Position numbers and translations under genes: made by a program
The notes under the pieces: model-generated
What the model saw: the letters and a program-made list of their open reading frames with translations, nothing else
What the model was told of the DNA's origin: nothing
The model's database searches: none
Shown here: positions 45,195 to 57,494 of the stretch, piece after piece
Numbering within the stretch: the stretch's first letter is position 1
Layout: each line of letters begins with the position of its first letter
Origin: Bipolaris cookei
Lineage: Eukaryota; Ascomycota; Dothideomycetes; Pleosporales; Pleosporaceae
Direction: 5' to 3'
Assembly: GCA_002286855.1 (NCBI GenBank)
Contig: NRSV01000015.1
Coordinates: forward strand, 186,001 to 250,000
Length of the DNA: 64,000 nt

Positions 45195-46224
45195 TGTGCG
45201 TGCCTGCCGTCTAGGAAGAGCAAAGGACTTGAATCAGGGTGGAGTGGAGGGTTGAAGGGAAGTCTGGGGCGAAGTGGTAGATAAATAAATGCGGGCGTCG
45301 TACTCTAGCTCAAGGCCACGGTGGTCAACTTCAGGGAAGGCGGGCAGCAAAGCTCTCCACTATTCTCGGTTAGTGGCCGGGTGCCACGGACCCCTGCCAA
45401 CGGCTATGGAAACGCGCAGAAGAACGCTCTACGCATGCGCATTTGACAGCTGGCCTCTTACACGTTGGTCCTGATACAAGTGCCCTGTGCAGGCTTGAAA
45501 TGGAACATAATTAATTGCCTGTTTTGTATGTGTCATCATGCAGCTCCTTGGACATCGGTCTTGGATTGACGACAGCTCCTGCCTTTATTGCGGGAGACAT
45601 TTACTTACCTCCAGCACCCCTGGCATTCCCGCTAGTCTGAATACATAAGCACAACGACTACCAGCAGTGGCTAATGCCATGCCATTTGTTCAAGTTGCTA
45701 TTCAAGGCCGACCCGTAAAATATAGCTTGCATAGTGTATTCGATGGTCTGAACATGACATTCAAAACGGTCGATGGGGCAACATGTCTTCACGTCCTTGC
45801 ATCTCTTCAAGCTACTGGGTAGATAGAGACGAGGTCACGATTGGAGTAATCAAATGAGACGTCGCACGGTCACTGAAAGACAAGCAGACCCTTGACGTCG
45901 TCGCCTGGCACCACCCACACAGCCCTGTTCAGCCGCGCGACTCCTTAATTACGGTAAGCCTAGTACACAATGTCATCTCAAGGCCCCATGCACGCTTACA
46001 GCGGACCATTCTGGGAATTAACTCATGCATTGCCATTGGTGACGGAGCCATTGCTAAAGGCCCACGGATGCATTCATAAGCAACATTTCAGTCGAGATAT
46101 ATATCAAAACACCGCCACCTAGCCGGGCCGTCATGTGCGACCCGAGTGTGTAGTATGCTCTTTGCCCCAGTCCTGTCCGTAAGAATAGTACAAGTCCCGA
46201 ACGCCATGCGCTAAAGTCAAAGTC
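45195..46224. other. Intergenic region
   Basis: About 1 kb containing the calnexin promoter and the 3' flank of the REG1-like gene. No gene or clear repeat is seen. Confidence 0.45.
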
Positions 46225-48041
46225 TTAGTTACTCCATGCCGCGTTCCATATAACATGACCTATATCTCGTGCAGTATTTACTGTGTCAACCACTCTGCCT
46301 AGCAAAGAGGGTGGCAGCGGCTCTTCCTCTTCGTCTCCAAACGGCATAAACATGCCCGATGGTGTCCTTCGAAGTTGGCCACTTTGCAGCGATGTTGATG
46401 ATTCGCTGCGTCTAAATGAGTAAGGCTCGGAGCCCGTTGGTGTACTTGATCGATTGGTGCCGTATGCACTGGCAGGATCAAAATACTCTTCGCCCTCTTC
46501 GTCATCCTCGGCAAGCAGAAAGTTCCGTGAGGGATTCGAAGGCTTCAGTGTTTCTGAAGAGGGCGATGGAGAGAGCCCACGCCGCTTCCAGAATCCAAGC
46601 GAATGAGATTGCTGCGTCTCAGGGACATCTGGCGAGTCGGTGCGATACTTGAGGGTCGTGGATGGCAGCTTGGCAATGGTCTTGTTGTCACCGCTGATGC
46701 TAGCCGTCGAAGCTGTGCGCGACAACGGCTTCTTTCTACGTGATCGCTTCATCATGACGACGCCTTCGTCCGACGAAGAATCATTGTCCTGGTACTTTGC
46801 CCAGGGATTGTGATTGCAGTCGTCCTCTTCATCGTCGGCGTCTTTGCACTCGACGGCAATGCACTGCTCTACCTTATCGTCAAATCGGATGTGACGCTTT
46901 TCTCCGTGATCCGGCGTGTGCAGCTCCGAGGTGGACTTTGAAGAAAAGTAGTCGGTTCCTTCTGAAAAGTGGCCTCTGGACAGGGTGGACGATGTGGGGA
47001 AGTCGGGAGTGACTCGGCCGATGATTGGTCGGGGCCTCCGCAGGTCCAGCGTCACACCGGTTGTTCGCTGGGCCTGCACCGACTCAGCCGCTTGCTGGAC
47101 CAACGACGACGACGAAATTGACTTTTGCAGCATTGCTTCGGACATGCTCCGCTTCTTGAGGATCGGCTTCTTGACGCCATTGACGAAGGAATTCGTCTTG
47201 GACAGGCGGCTTTGCGGCTCTGAATTTTGTTGTGAGAAGAATCGGTTTGACGCGGGCTGCAGTGGGCCGTACAGCCATGTCACGTCGACGTCTTTCAGCC
47301 TGAGCGATTGGTTAGCCAGAGCACAGGACACGAGAAAAAAAACTTGCAAGTAAGGCGCACGGATGGGGGTTGATCGACACCCCTGCCGTGGCTGCCGATC
47401 GAAATCATCTGCACTCACCAATTCAGTGTTTCGGGCGACACCGTCTTTAGCTTAAACTGAGCCTTGGCCCACGTTCGCCACGAGGCATTTTCCAGTCTAG
47501 AGCGCTCGCCGTAGACGTTGCGGTGCTCGACAATGTGCCGCCACGACGACCAAATGTCTTCTTCGCGCCACTCGTACGAGAGGTAGTCGACATGGTGTGA
47601 GGGCTCCTTGCGCACGGCCGTGTCATCCTCGGACATTGGGAGAGGGTCCGGCATGGTTAGCGGTGAGTCGGGCGAAAAGCCCTCCATGGGCGAGGGAGAG
47701 GGTGGCGCCGGGGACTGCATCAAAGCACTCGCGGGCTTTAATGAGGCTGCATCGGTCGACAGCGTGCTCTTGTCTTGCTGGCGTGCTGAGCTGTAGTTGG
47801 GAAACGACAGGCCATCGTCGTCGCTGCCCGAGTCGTCCGACTTTGTGTCGAGCGACAGGCTGCTGCAGGGCGTCGAGTAGAGCGATGAGGTGCGTGAGGA
47901 GCTCAGCGAGGGCGAGCGAAGGTCGGGCAGCGAGTACTGGTTCTTGCGGAGCGGCGAGTAGGCGTCATAGGCGAGCGACGACGACGAGGGTGAGCGTTGG
48001 AAGGGTGCGGCGTCTCGGGGGAGCGACAGCATGGCCGTCAT
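46225..48041 (-). CDS. REG1: Reg1-type regulatory subunit of protein phosphatase 1
   Basis: Two exons, 48041-47419 and 47299-46225 (119-bp intron, GTGAGT donor), give 565 aa. Reg1 targets PP1 (Glc7) to Snf1 and to glucose-repression factors. Visible: Ser/Pro-rich disordered N-terminus; the DUF1752 block YLSYEWREEDIWSSWRHIVE followed by RSRLENASWRTWAK; KPILKKRSMSEAML; and a PP1-docking motif of R-x-(V/I)-x-F type, RHIRF at about residues 343-347, followed by DDKVEQCIAVE, as in yeast Reg1. Basic clusters (KRSRRKKPLSR) could be nuclear signals. The C-terminus has the conserved hydrophobic end VNTARDIGHVIWNAAW. Splicing joins ETLNW to LKDVDVTW, keeping a conserved region. Confidence 0.88.
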
Positions 48042-50120
48042 GACTTGGGGCAGGCGTGGGGAGCCTCAATATCAATCACAGGGTCTGCCACACGGCGTCG
48101 ACAGAGCTGGGCTGGGTGGTGGTTGTCGACATGCGGCTCGGAGCGGCGAGGCGGTCCAGGTATATTTGGGGCGTTGGGACGGCGGGGAGGGATCGGGGAG
48201 GGATCGGGGAGAGCCTTCGCAGGGCGGGGGGGGAGTCGTCAACGCCGGGGCAGGACAGGGCAGGGCAGGATAGGGCGGGTGAGGGGATTCGCAGGCGGCG
48301 CAGCAGAGGGAAGACTGGAGAATTGAAGGTTTGGATATGGATGGCAATAGTGCGCAAAGCTTCGACCCAGACCGTCACCCACCGACGCAGCGACGCAGCA
48401 GGCTAGCCGCAACCCCGCAAGCCCAGGACCACGCCCTGGCAAATCGGACGCCCTTCACCTACTGCCCATACGCGTTGACGGGCTCCACAGCGTTGCGTCC
48501 TGCTATCCAGTAGTTGCAGCCAGGCCTGTCCGCTTGATCGGCATGCAGCCCAACAGATTGAAGGACTCGGAAGCCTAGACCGCTGCTAGATGCAGTCGTC
48601 TTGACAACGCGCCTCGCCGCCTGCCTATGCGCGCCCCGTGGCCGGGGATGCATGCCGTATTGTGTACGCTGCAGCGCCGCTGAGCGCCCCCGAGCCGGAG
48701 CGTTGAAGCCTCGCTCTGTGAGGGCGGGCGGGCGACCTCACGAGACACGAGGGGGGCAGAGGGAACCTGTTTTCGCTGCTCCCAATGCCGCTCGAGCGCT
48801 GCGTGCAAAAACAACTCCCACTCGAGCTCGACAAGATGCCGCGGCCGCCTTGCGCTCCAGTCCAATATGCAATGCGACGCATGCCCGCCTCACTAGTCCT
48901 CTACCTAGCTTCTCAACACCAAGCCACTGCTCGCGACTGCGACACCGATACCCAGGGATATGAAGAAAACCGTCCATAGTCCTCTGCCAAACGCCTGCTC
49001 CTCCGCATCTGCTTCGACCTCTCGGCGTTGGCGAACCTGTGGGGAATGACGTTGAGGCCGCAGTGCAGCAATTCAACAAGGTAAATCCGCCTGCTGTCGA
49101 GCCCGGGAGCACCCCGGATCCATCTCAAGGGCCCTTATCGGTGCCGTATCCTGCATGTGCTGCGCCAATACGACATCAAGTCCATCACGTAAATGTACAT
49201 ATCTGTGTAGACGTCCCCTCTTTTCAATCTCGACGCCTGGAGCGGGCTCAGCTCCTGCTGGAACGCGCGAAGAACGAGCCAACTGGGGTATTTCAGTGGA
49301 TACAACAAGCCTTCATGAATCATGACCGTGTTTGAAGAAAAAACCGCTCACCTACGACTAAGGCTTTTTATGCGAGCTGTATTGCCCAACCACCACTCGT
49401 ACTACTACACACCCGCACCCATCCCTTCCTTGCTCTTCTCCCGTCGAAGGCCCCCAAGGCGGTACATACGACTTTTCCTGCGTGTCAGGTGTTACGTAAT
49501 ACACGTTTCTGTTCCGCGGTCTTCGAGCTGCATCCCACGCGAAGCTGTCCCTTGACTTCCGGGAATACTCATGGCAGCAGTTGCGGGTGCAGTTGAAGGG
49601 CGATAAGGTCTGCAGCGACCATGGAACTCGTGGATAGATGTTGACAGCCCATGGAACATTGTACGGCAGCCTTGGACCCACCCTGCTGTGACGCCCAGAC
49701 GTAGGGCTGATCAACCGTCCGGGGCAGCCACAAGTCTTGACATGTCCAGCACGCATGTATCAACGATTGTGTACATACATGTATGCACATTCGCATCTCA
49801 TGGCGTGCTCTTTGCAAGGGGCGTCTAGTCCCTGTGTGTGTGTGGCTGAAGACTTCTGTCGACAGATTGGTCAGCGCTGAATCGATCCAAGTGACAACTC
49901 TGCAAGGGTCCGGCACTGGTGCAAATGACGTTGGCTCGGTCTTCGCCATTTTAAAACCCCGAATCGCGCGAGACTTTCCTATTATTTCCAAGACAGTACT
50001 CGCGTGCAACAAAAAAGTCAAAGCCACTGTTTCGTGTGCCGTTACCTATGTATATACTACATGCCGCCGTGGTGCTACCGTTAACGTTTGTTTTTGCCAT
50101 TCATCCAACGATAACTCGTC
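48042..50120. other. Divergent intergenic region between REG1 and MFS gene
   Basis: 2.1 kb with many short GC-rich frames on both strands and no family resemblance. Probably long promoters and 5' leaders of the two divergent genes. I see no RNA gene. Confidence 0.45.
48184..48209 (+). repeat. G-rich tract with quadruplex-type spacing
   Basis: Five runs of 3-4 G separated by A or ATC (GGGGAGGGATCGGGGAGGG and onward) lie about 145 bp upstream of the REG1 start codon, inside a longer G-rich stretch (48160-48300). The run length and spacing meet the usual G-quadruplex pattern on the plus strand. Function is not shown. Confidence 0.5.
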
Positions 50121-52236
50121 ATGGCTTCTACCCACTACACAACAACCCCCGCCAGGGAGACCCTGACAGAGGCGAATGCGCAACTACCTGACAAAGACCT
50201 GAATACGTTCACCCCATCGAGCGATCTCAGCATTGTAGGACAAGACAACATAATAGAAGGAGATCAGCCAAACATACATGAGAAAGATGCTGCCGTGGAC
50301 AGCACTGGTGACGCGGCTACAGCACTTGGCGCACAGGACGATGAGCGCCCCCCGAGAACGAAACTACAGATCGCTTTGATCATGTTCTCGTTAGCTGTCG
50401 CGGTCCTTCTCGTGGCCCTGGACATCACCATTGTCACGACGGCCTTACCCACGATTTCGGAACAGTTCAAAAGCGCTGCGGGATACACATGGATCGGTAC
50501 GGCATATCTAATTGCTCAGTCGGCAGCCACGCCAATCTGGGGTAAAGTCTCGGACATCTTCGGGAGGAAGCCTATCTTGCTGCTCACCAACGCCATATTC
50601 TTCGTCGGCTCGCTCCTCGCTGGAGTTGCCATCAATATGGATATGCTGATAGCTGCAAGAGTAATTCAAGGCATTGGTGGTGGTGGCCTGATTACTCTGG
50701 TTAACATTACCATCTCTGACCTTTTCTCTGTGCGGGACCGAGGCGCATACTTTGGTATGATTGGCGGAGTCTGGGCACTGGCAAGTTCGCTCGGACCGGT
50801 CGTTGGAGGACTTTTTACGCAAAAAGTTTCCTGGAGATGGTGAGTGACACTGCATGCATGCATGGTACGGTACATGTGTGAAACCTGTACTGACTTTGCT
50901 CTTATCACAGGTGCTTCTACATCAATCTTCCATTCGATGGACTTGCATTTCTCATTCTCTTTTTTTTCCTCGATGTCAAAACGCCCAAAACGCCACTGCG
51001 TGATGGTCTCAAAGCTGTTGATTGGCTAGGTTCACTGGTCATGGTAGGCGGTGTCGTCATGTTGTTGCTTGGACTAGAATTCGGTGGTATCACACACCCC
51101 TGGGATTCTGCAACCGTCTTGTGTCTCATCATTTTCGGAGCGGTGGTTATTGGCATTTTCTTCCTCGTCGAGTGGCGGGTAGCACCCTATCCACTGATGC
51201 CTCTAGATCTTTTCTCAAAGCGATCGAACCTAGCTGCCTTGGCTGTCTGCTTCTTTCACGCATTCGTATTCATCAGCGGTAACTACTTCCTCCCGCTCTA
51301 TTTCCAGGCTGTTCTGGGGGCTACACCGATCCTTTCGGGTGTCTATCTCCTGCCACAAGCGGTATCGCTGTCATTAGTCTCGGCGTGCACCGGTATTTTC
51401 ATCAGGAAAACCGGTCAGTATCTGCCAATGATCTGGTTTGGCATGGTTATGATGACTCTGGGTTTTGGGTTGTTTATCGATTTCAGCGTCAATTCATCCT
51501 GGGCCAAGATCATCATCTACCAAATCATTGCAGGTATCGGCGTCGGACCGAACTTTCAAAGCCCCCTCATTGCTCTGCAAAGTCTCGTGCCGGTAAGTTC
51601 CTCCACCAGTCCGTGCCTCAGGTCGCTTATGCATACCTCATGCGAAGCTGTACGCAGGGAGCGGGGCTGCGACCTTGGCCGTGATTACTGCTGCAACTAG
51701 TACACCGATGCTAACAAGCTTTGCAGAAACGAGACATTGCTACTGCGACCGCCACTTTTGGGTTTACTCGCAACCTTGGATCAGCAATTTCGGTTGTTGT
51801 GGGCGGTGTGGTGTTTAACAATCAGATGAAATCAAAACAATCCGAACTGGCTGCTACACTGGGCGCACAACGAGCATCAGCGTTTAGTGGAGGCTCTGCG
51901 GGTGCAAATGTAGGTCTCATTGAAGCTCTGCCCGCTGCCCAAAAATCTGTGGCGAGAAGGGCATTTGCAGACTCATTAAGCACCATGTGGATATTATATG
52001 TTGCATTCGCTGCTGTCGGACTAATAACCAGCTTCTTGATCGGGCGTAATACCCTTGACAAGCAGCATGAAGAAACCAAGACTGGACTCGAGGTCGAGAG
52101 GACCAAGAGGCTAGAGAGGGAAGCTGAGCGAGCTGAAAGGCGAAAGAAGAGAGCTAGCAAAGGCTCACTGCCTATTGACCCAGAAGTACAAGCAACCGAT
52201 GCTGGTAAAGAAAAGAACAAAGAAACCACTGTATAA
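50121..52236 (+). CDS. MFS drug/toxin exporter, DHA2 (DHA14-like) family
   Basis: Three exons: 50121-50839, 50911-51592 and 51727-52236 (introns 71 and 134 bp), giving 636 aa. The N-terminal about 85 residues are hydrophilic and cytosolic. Then come about 14 hydrophobic segments typical of the 14-TM proton antiporters. Motifs: LDITIVTTALPTIS (motif D1 region), WIGTAYLIAQSAATPIWGK, GKVSDIFGRK (motif A), RVIQGIGGGG (motif B), GGVWALASSLGPVVGG (motif C, antiporter signature). The C-terminal tail is charged, with Glu/Arg/Lys repeats. Members export drugs, fungal metabolites or basic amino acids; the substrate cannot be read from sequence. No biosynthetic cluster is beside it. Confidence 0.9.
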
Positions 52237-53023
52237 TTTATGTGTCATTAAATTCGCGGTTTGCATTAGCGTTGCATCATGGCCGGAGTTTGGTTCCATG
52301 AATTTAAAGGCTTTTGTGGCCAAAAGAATGTACATATCTAATACCGAAGCATGATAGGCAGGTGCTTATTTACATAATGAGATTAAGACTAATGGAGCGG
52401 TAACTCCATCTAATCGATTTTGCGAGGTGTATATCGAGACCGAGGTTATCATCGGTTTGAGGGTCTTGTCCTCGTGGCTCACGGAGACTGTTGCATTGCA
52501 ATATGAACATTTATTGGATGAGAAAAAAGAAAACTTTTCCACCTTCTGTTAAATACGCTTATCTTAAGTCAAAACAACAACAACAACAACAACAACAAGA
52601 ACAACAACGCTCAAATGTGTCAAAGATAGAAGTAGCACGGGATTAATGTTTGTACGCCATTGCATTGCAGTATCCATGCCTCTGCGCGATGAGCATTGTA
52701 GCAGCAGAGAGGCTGTACAAATTGGGAGTGTTTAAACGGATATGGTGCTACTAAAAAACTTGGTAAATTTACCTGAGAGCAAAAAGAAATCTTAATGACG
52801 ATTATGCATTGCTCACCGGCCACAGGTGGTGATGCGGTGTCACGTGCACTGGCCGCCAATCGCAGCGGAGCCCATTCAAAGCTCACCAGCACCGACGCTC
52901 GCGCGCATCCACACCACCGCCGACGCCAATTACCGTACCAGGACCGCTTGGATTGCTCTCTACAGAGTATCTCCGATAGATCGACGTGATTCATCCGCCC
53001 GCGCACACCTCGCCGCCGCCGCA
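52237..53023. other. Intergenic region with (CAA)n microsatellite
   Basis: Contains a CAA/CAAGAA microsatellite at about 52571-52609 and otherwise no gene. The last part is the NDUFB10 promoter and leader. Confidence 0.5.
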
Positions 53024-53492
53024 ATGCCGACACCCGAGTCCGAACTCTTTCTCGCCAAAAAGCCCAAGGTTGCGCCAACCTTTGATGGCGTCGACTACGA
53101 GGACAACAAGGCATTGAAGGCTGCGCAGGATGCCATTATCAGGGAGCAGTGGGTCAAGAGCATGATGGCGAGGTTAGTTAGGGATGAGATGGGCAAGTGC
53201 TACCGGAGGGAGGGAGTCAACCATTTGGAGAAGTGCGGACATTTGCGAGGTACGCTTTACTTTCAAATATTTTGAACGATCTATTACAATATTTGAGTGT
53301 TTGGAGAAAACGACGTGGGGGTTGAGAGCCGACAATATGGGTGCCGAGACTTGTTGCAGATAGCAGACACGGGCATGTAACACGGCTGACAATGACTATA
53401 CAGAGCGATACTTTGAGCTCCTCAAGGACGCAAAGGTCAAGGGATATCTCTTTGCACAACAAAACTACGTCGACGAGGCGCTCAAGCGATAG
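53024..53492 (+). CDS. NADH dehydrogenase (complex I) PDSW/NDUFB10-type subunit
   Basis: Two exons, 53024-53249 and 53404-53492 (154-bp intron), give 104 aa. It belongs to the accessory subunit family of fungal nuo-12.3 and animal NDUFB10, in the membrane arm of mitochondrial complex I facing the intermembrane space. Visible are MPTPESELFLAKKPKVAPTF, DGVDYEDNKALKAAQDAIIR, EQWVKSMMARLVRDEMGKCY and REGVNHLEKCGHLRERYFEL (across the splice). It carries the paired cysteines typical of intermembrane-space folding. ATG 53024 is chosen because it gives the conserved N-terminus; no cleavable presequence, as in the family. Confidence 0.92.
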
Positions 53493-53928
53493 ACGAATCC
53501 GCAAAGAAAGATGGGTGTACACATGATTACATGTATACCAGGCGAACCATATGTTACCAAACAGCAACAGGAACCAGCACGAGGACAATACAGAGGTTGG
53601 GTTTCTGGCGATCGACGGGCATCATGAGGGGAGATGTGACAGTCTTCTTTACAGGCGAATCTGTACATAAGCGTGCCGGATGAGAGGCTGATGTAGTACG
53701 AAGTATAGGGACCCAATTCATAACTGCAATGGTACAGTTTATAATCATTTGAACTGACGTGATTCCTTACAAAATATATACATTACAATGTGAAGTCTTG
53801 GCTACGTTCTCTGTTTCTCGTAGTAACATCTGGTCATGGCATGATGAGGCCAAGGCTCACTCACTGCACCCCCACTACCGCGTACCTGCATCGGCAGCTC
53901 CCAACCGTAGCAACCAACACTCAGCAAG
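53493..53928. other. Intergenic region before palC
   Basis: No gene seen. Contains a single GCCAAG hexamer (53849-53854). Confidence 0.4.
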
Positions 53929-55401
53929 ATGCCCTTTCCGTTCGTACTGCCGACTACATCAAGTATATCCTTTACCGAATACTTCAATAGCAGCACACAT
54001 CCCTCACTACCAAACTGTGCGACGACTGCGCGGGGTGTTCTTCGCGACGTGCTAAAGCGGCACAAGCGCATACCACCTTCTTCACAAGCATCCAACTTCT
54101 CCACTGTGATATCTGCGCTCAATGGCTATATACCATATCTGTTTGCACTGGACGCCGGTCTGAGCGGCGTGAGCTGCGCGGGAGAAGAAATCGACCTGGT
54201 GCTGGTCAAAGAGCTGGAGGTAGAATGGCGCTCGACACTAGGATCCTCAATACCAGGACGCGAGCCTGCAAGAGTCAAGCTGAAGAGCCTGGACAGTGAG
54301 CTGTGCTACACTCTGTCGACGCTGGCCTATGTATACAGCCTCCAAGCCCGAGCACAGCTACACACTCTCTACAATGCAACCCTACCGTCCCCCGAACAAC
54401 GGGCAACGGCGATTGGTACCGCCATGAAGCACTTTCTCGAAGCAAATTCGATACACACATATCTATTCAATCGCTCGGGGCAGTACAGTTCGCAGCCCGC
54501 GGCTGTTGATATTTCAACGGCGGTGTTGGGGGCGCTTGCAGAGCTCACTATGGCTGAAGCCACCCTAATCACGGTCTTGAAAGACGATCCCTACCCAGGT
54601 GTCGTGATAGAGGATAGGAACAAACAGAGCAAAGACTGGATGTTCAGGGGTGTGGAAATTCCTAAAGTCCGCGCGCATTTATTTGCTCGGCTGTGCCTTG
54701 CTTCTGCGGAACACGCTGCGAAAGCCCAAGCAATGCTTGGACGCTCAACAAAGATCAGCGATGATTTAATTAAGTACATGGACGATTTGAGACAGACTGC
54801 CAAGGGAAAGGCATGTCGTTTTCTCGCCTGTGACGCCGAGGCAGGAGGCAAAACTGGAGAAGGTATTGCGTGGCTACGTGGTGCGAAGAAAGAACTGGGG
54901 TTCGCAGCGCTAGGCGCAGAGGAAGACAAAAAGATTTCGGGTTTCTCTAAGCTGAAGAAGGAGTGGCAAGAGAAGCGGGAAGACCGCAAGATTGAGAAGG
55001 GGGTAGACTGGGGCACTGATGCGGGAAAATTTGAAGAGGGAAGGATAGTTGATATGCTACTGAAGAAGTGGGAGAAGCAGAACGACACGGTAATTTTCTT
55101 CTTCTATGTCTATCTAGACAAGATATATTGCTAACTCCTGCAGGTCGGCGTTCAACTCATTCCTCCTTCAGAGCCACTGCTTGCAAGTATGCCTTCAGGC
55201 CGAGAGTATCATACTACAAAGATTTTTGTCGTACCGGCACTCGACGAGCATGCACTCATCCGCATGAGGGCGCCTCCAGACCCAAGCGAACCGTTCGACG
55301 GCAACGAAGACGATAGCGTAGACGACGATGAGCGGGATGCTCCCGCTGGAGCGTTCCCAGGAACAAAGGCAGACTATACTCCGAGTACCAGTTATTACTA
55401 A
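53929..55401 (+). CDS. palC: pH-response regulator PalC (BRO1 domain)
   Basis: Two exons, 53929-55089 and 55144-55401 (54-bp intron, branch GCTAAC), give 472 aa. PalC is a BRO1-domain protein of the ambient-pH signalling complex; it binds ESCRT-III Vps32 and helps assemble the PalA/PalB machinery that activates PacC at the plasma membrane. Conserved segments: MPFPFVLPTTSSISFTEYF, ALNGYIPYLFALDAGLSG, STLGSSIPGREPARVKLKSL, FLEANSIHTYLFNRSGQ, MAEATLITVLKDDPYPGVV and EIPKVRAHLFARLCLASAEH. A Lys/Glu-rich helical part follows, then a C-terminal acidic tail ending TPSTSYY. The second exon restores VGVQLIPPSEPLLASMPSGR. Confidence 0.94.
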
Positions 55402-55918
55402 CTGTCCAGATCTAGAAACTAGTCAATGTAGAGTCAGTATCCACTACGGAATGTTTCCGTTGAACAGTCACGTCTGCGTGGGTTGTACGTCTCTCTTCCT
55501 ATTGCCTTGGGTTGCTTTAACGTCTAGGGTCCGCCATATCTATTTCACCATCCGGAACCAAAAGTGTGATCTAACCATTTTACACATGCAAAAGCTTATC
55601 ACGTTGAGACCCAAGTAAGCGCGTATAGCTTGGCTTCCAAACTGCCTATCTGGCTTCTCGCTATCACCAACCAATATTAGTGAAAAAAATAAGACCGAGG
55701 CTTATCACAACAGACGTCCGACCACCATGCTGTAACTAGCAACACCCCAAATAACACCACGCGATAAGAACGCGCCCATATCCACTCCAGCACACCGAGT
55801 CGCAACGACCATATTTGCCAAGTTGGACCTGATATACTCCGAACATGATTCGCTACAGTACGCATTTACACGTACCAGCTTGGTCCCATATTTTTTACAT
55901 TGGCTACACAAGCCTTTA
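55402..55918. other. palC 3' flank up to transposon
   Basis: No gene seen. Ends at the TA target dinucleotide (55917-55918) of the Tc1/mariner element. Confidence 0.45.
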
Positions 55919-56083
55919 CGGAGGTGCCCGTCAAAAGTCTTTGCCCACATTACAGAGCAGGGGTAGACGCACTATTTCTAATCAGGAATCATCTTCGAGC
56001 CTACGTGGCTCGTTCTCCCCAACCTCAAATATTGCTTTCTATAGTTACTTACTTTTCTACTTCTTAGTCTTAGTACTATCGCT

Positions 56084-57355
56084 ATGGTTTATCACAATAG
56101 TTCTACTCGTGTTGCGGTTGTAGTTCTTAAGGCTATAGGCAAGCCAAACCATGAGATTACTGGACTTACTGGGGTTGAGAAGCGTACGATTAACTCCATC
56201 TATGCGCGAGCAATTGAGCGAGGCTTTGATCCAGGCCTCTGGCTACTACAGCTTGAAGACGCCCATCGATCTGGGCGGCCATCTAAGCGGTCTACAGTCT
56301 TTCAGCAAGTAGTAGATACCGTATGCACTGATCGATATGGGCGAGAGAAGTCTTGTGCTGGCATTACTGGCCTACTAAGCTAACAAGGATTCAATGTCTC
56401 AGCATATGCAGTCAGGCGAGTCTTAAGAGAGGAAGGCTTCAGGAAAACCAAGCCAACGAGGAAGCCTGGGTTGACGAAGAAGATGATGGAGGAACGATTT
56501 AGGCGGTGCCTGGAGCACGCAGATTGGACGCTTGAGGACTGGAAGAACGTTATCTGGTCAGACGAAACCTCTGCTGCCCTTAACCATAGATGTGGTGGAT
56601 ACTGGATATGGAGAAGGGCAGATGAGGCATTCCTATGGAGCTGTATCCGCGAGAGATGAAAAGGCTATTCTGAGTTTATGTTTTAGGGCTGTTTCCCATA
56701 CGATAAGAAGGGCCCCTGCCACTGCTGGACGCCAGAATTAAATAAAGAGAAGGAGGCAGCTACTGCTTGGATTGACGAACTAAATGGGATGCTTGAGCCT
56801 ATTAAGAAGGCTGAGTGGGAGCTTGAAAATGGGATACGTCATCTTAACCTCCAGAATAAGCCTGGCTGGCAGCCTCAGTGGAAATGGGATACGAAGACAG
56901 GAAAGCCTAGCCGACACAGTGGCTCAGGAATTGACTGGTATCGATATCAGATAACAGTTCTTCTACCAAAGCTGGTTCCTTTCGCAAAAGAATGTAAGAC
57001 TGATCGGCCTAGAACAGTTGTACAGGAAGATAAGGCGCCTTCTCACGACCAATATGTCTAACGCTATGTTTACAGTCTTCATGACGTTGAGAAGATCCTC
57101 TGGTGTGGGAACTCGCCTGACTTGAATGCGATTGAGCCTTGCTGGCCATGGGTGAAAAGAGCTACTACTAAGAAGGGGGCGCCTAAGAATAGAGCAGAGG
57201 GAATACGGGCATGGGAGCAGTGCTGGAGAGACCTATCTCAGGGGAAGGTACAGGCTTAGGTTGAGCGAATGTCATGTCTCATTAAACAGATTATCGAGCT
57301 TGAAGGCAGCAACGAGTACAAGGAGGGTAGGCGGCTTAGAGAGTCAGAGTCAGAG

Positions 57356-57404
<49 letters not shown>

Positions 57405-57439
57405 TAGAGCTGCCGGAGGATTATATAAATTGGGAATAG
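56084..57439 (+). pseudogene. Tc1/mariner transposase pseudogene
   Basis: One continuous frame of 451 codons from ATG 56084 to TAG 57437-57439, with no frameshift but five premature stops: TAA 56381, TGA 56657, TAG 56684, TAA 57059 and TAG 57257. Landmarks of DDE transposases remain: helix-turn-helix N-terminus, GRPSKRST, FRKTKPTRKPGLTKKMMEER, first Asp in VIWSDETS, second Asp in VVQEDKAPSHDQYV, and third acidic residue in NSPDLNAIEPCWPW. Each stop is one C-to-T or G-to-A change from Gln, Arg or Trp, as RIP would produce. The C-terminus holds a run of Glu-Pro repeats. It cannot encode an active enzyme as it stands. Confidence 0.9.
57348..57410 (+). repeat. (GAGCCA)n hexanucleotide array
   Basis: A tandem array of GAGTCA/GAGCCA units encodes Ser-Glu then Glu-Pro repeats near the transposase C-terminus. 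It is likely length-variable among copies. Confidence 0.75.
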
Positions 57440-57494
57440 CTCAAAAACGCATGCCCGCTAAGGTGGGCAAAGACTTATGACGGGCACCTCCGTA

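Larger units (their letters stand above)
55919..57492 (+). mobile_element. Complete Tc1/mariner-type element
   Basis: A 1,574-bp element. Both ends carry a terminal inverted repeat of about 34 bp: 55919-55952 starting CGGAGGTGCCCGTCA, and 57459-57492 as its reverse complement with two mismatches. TA dinucleotides flank both ends (55917-55918 and 57493-57494), the Tc1/mariner target duplication. A transposase reading frame fills the interior in the plus orientation. Structure is complete, coding capacity is not. Confidence 0.9.

Noticed and set aside
52571..52609. (CAA)n tract as a CRISPR-like or regulatory array
   Set aside because: A plain trinucleotide microsatellite without spacers.
53849..53854. 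GCCAAG as a PacC site controlling palC
   Set aside because: A single degenerate hexamer is expected by chance at this density; no paired or reinforced site nearby.
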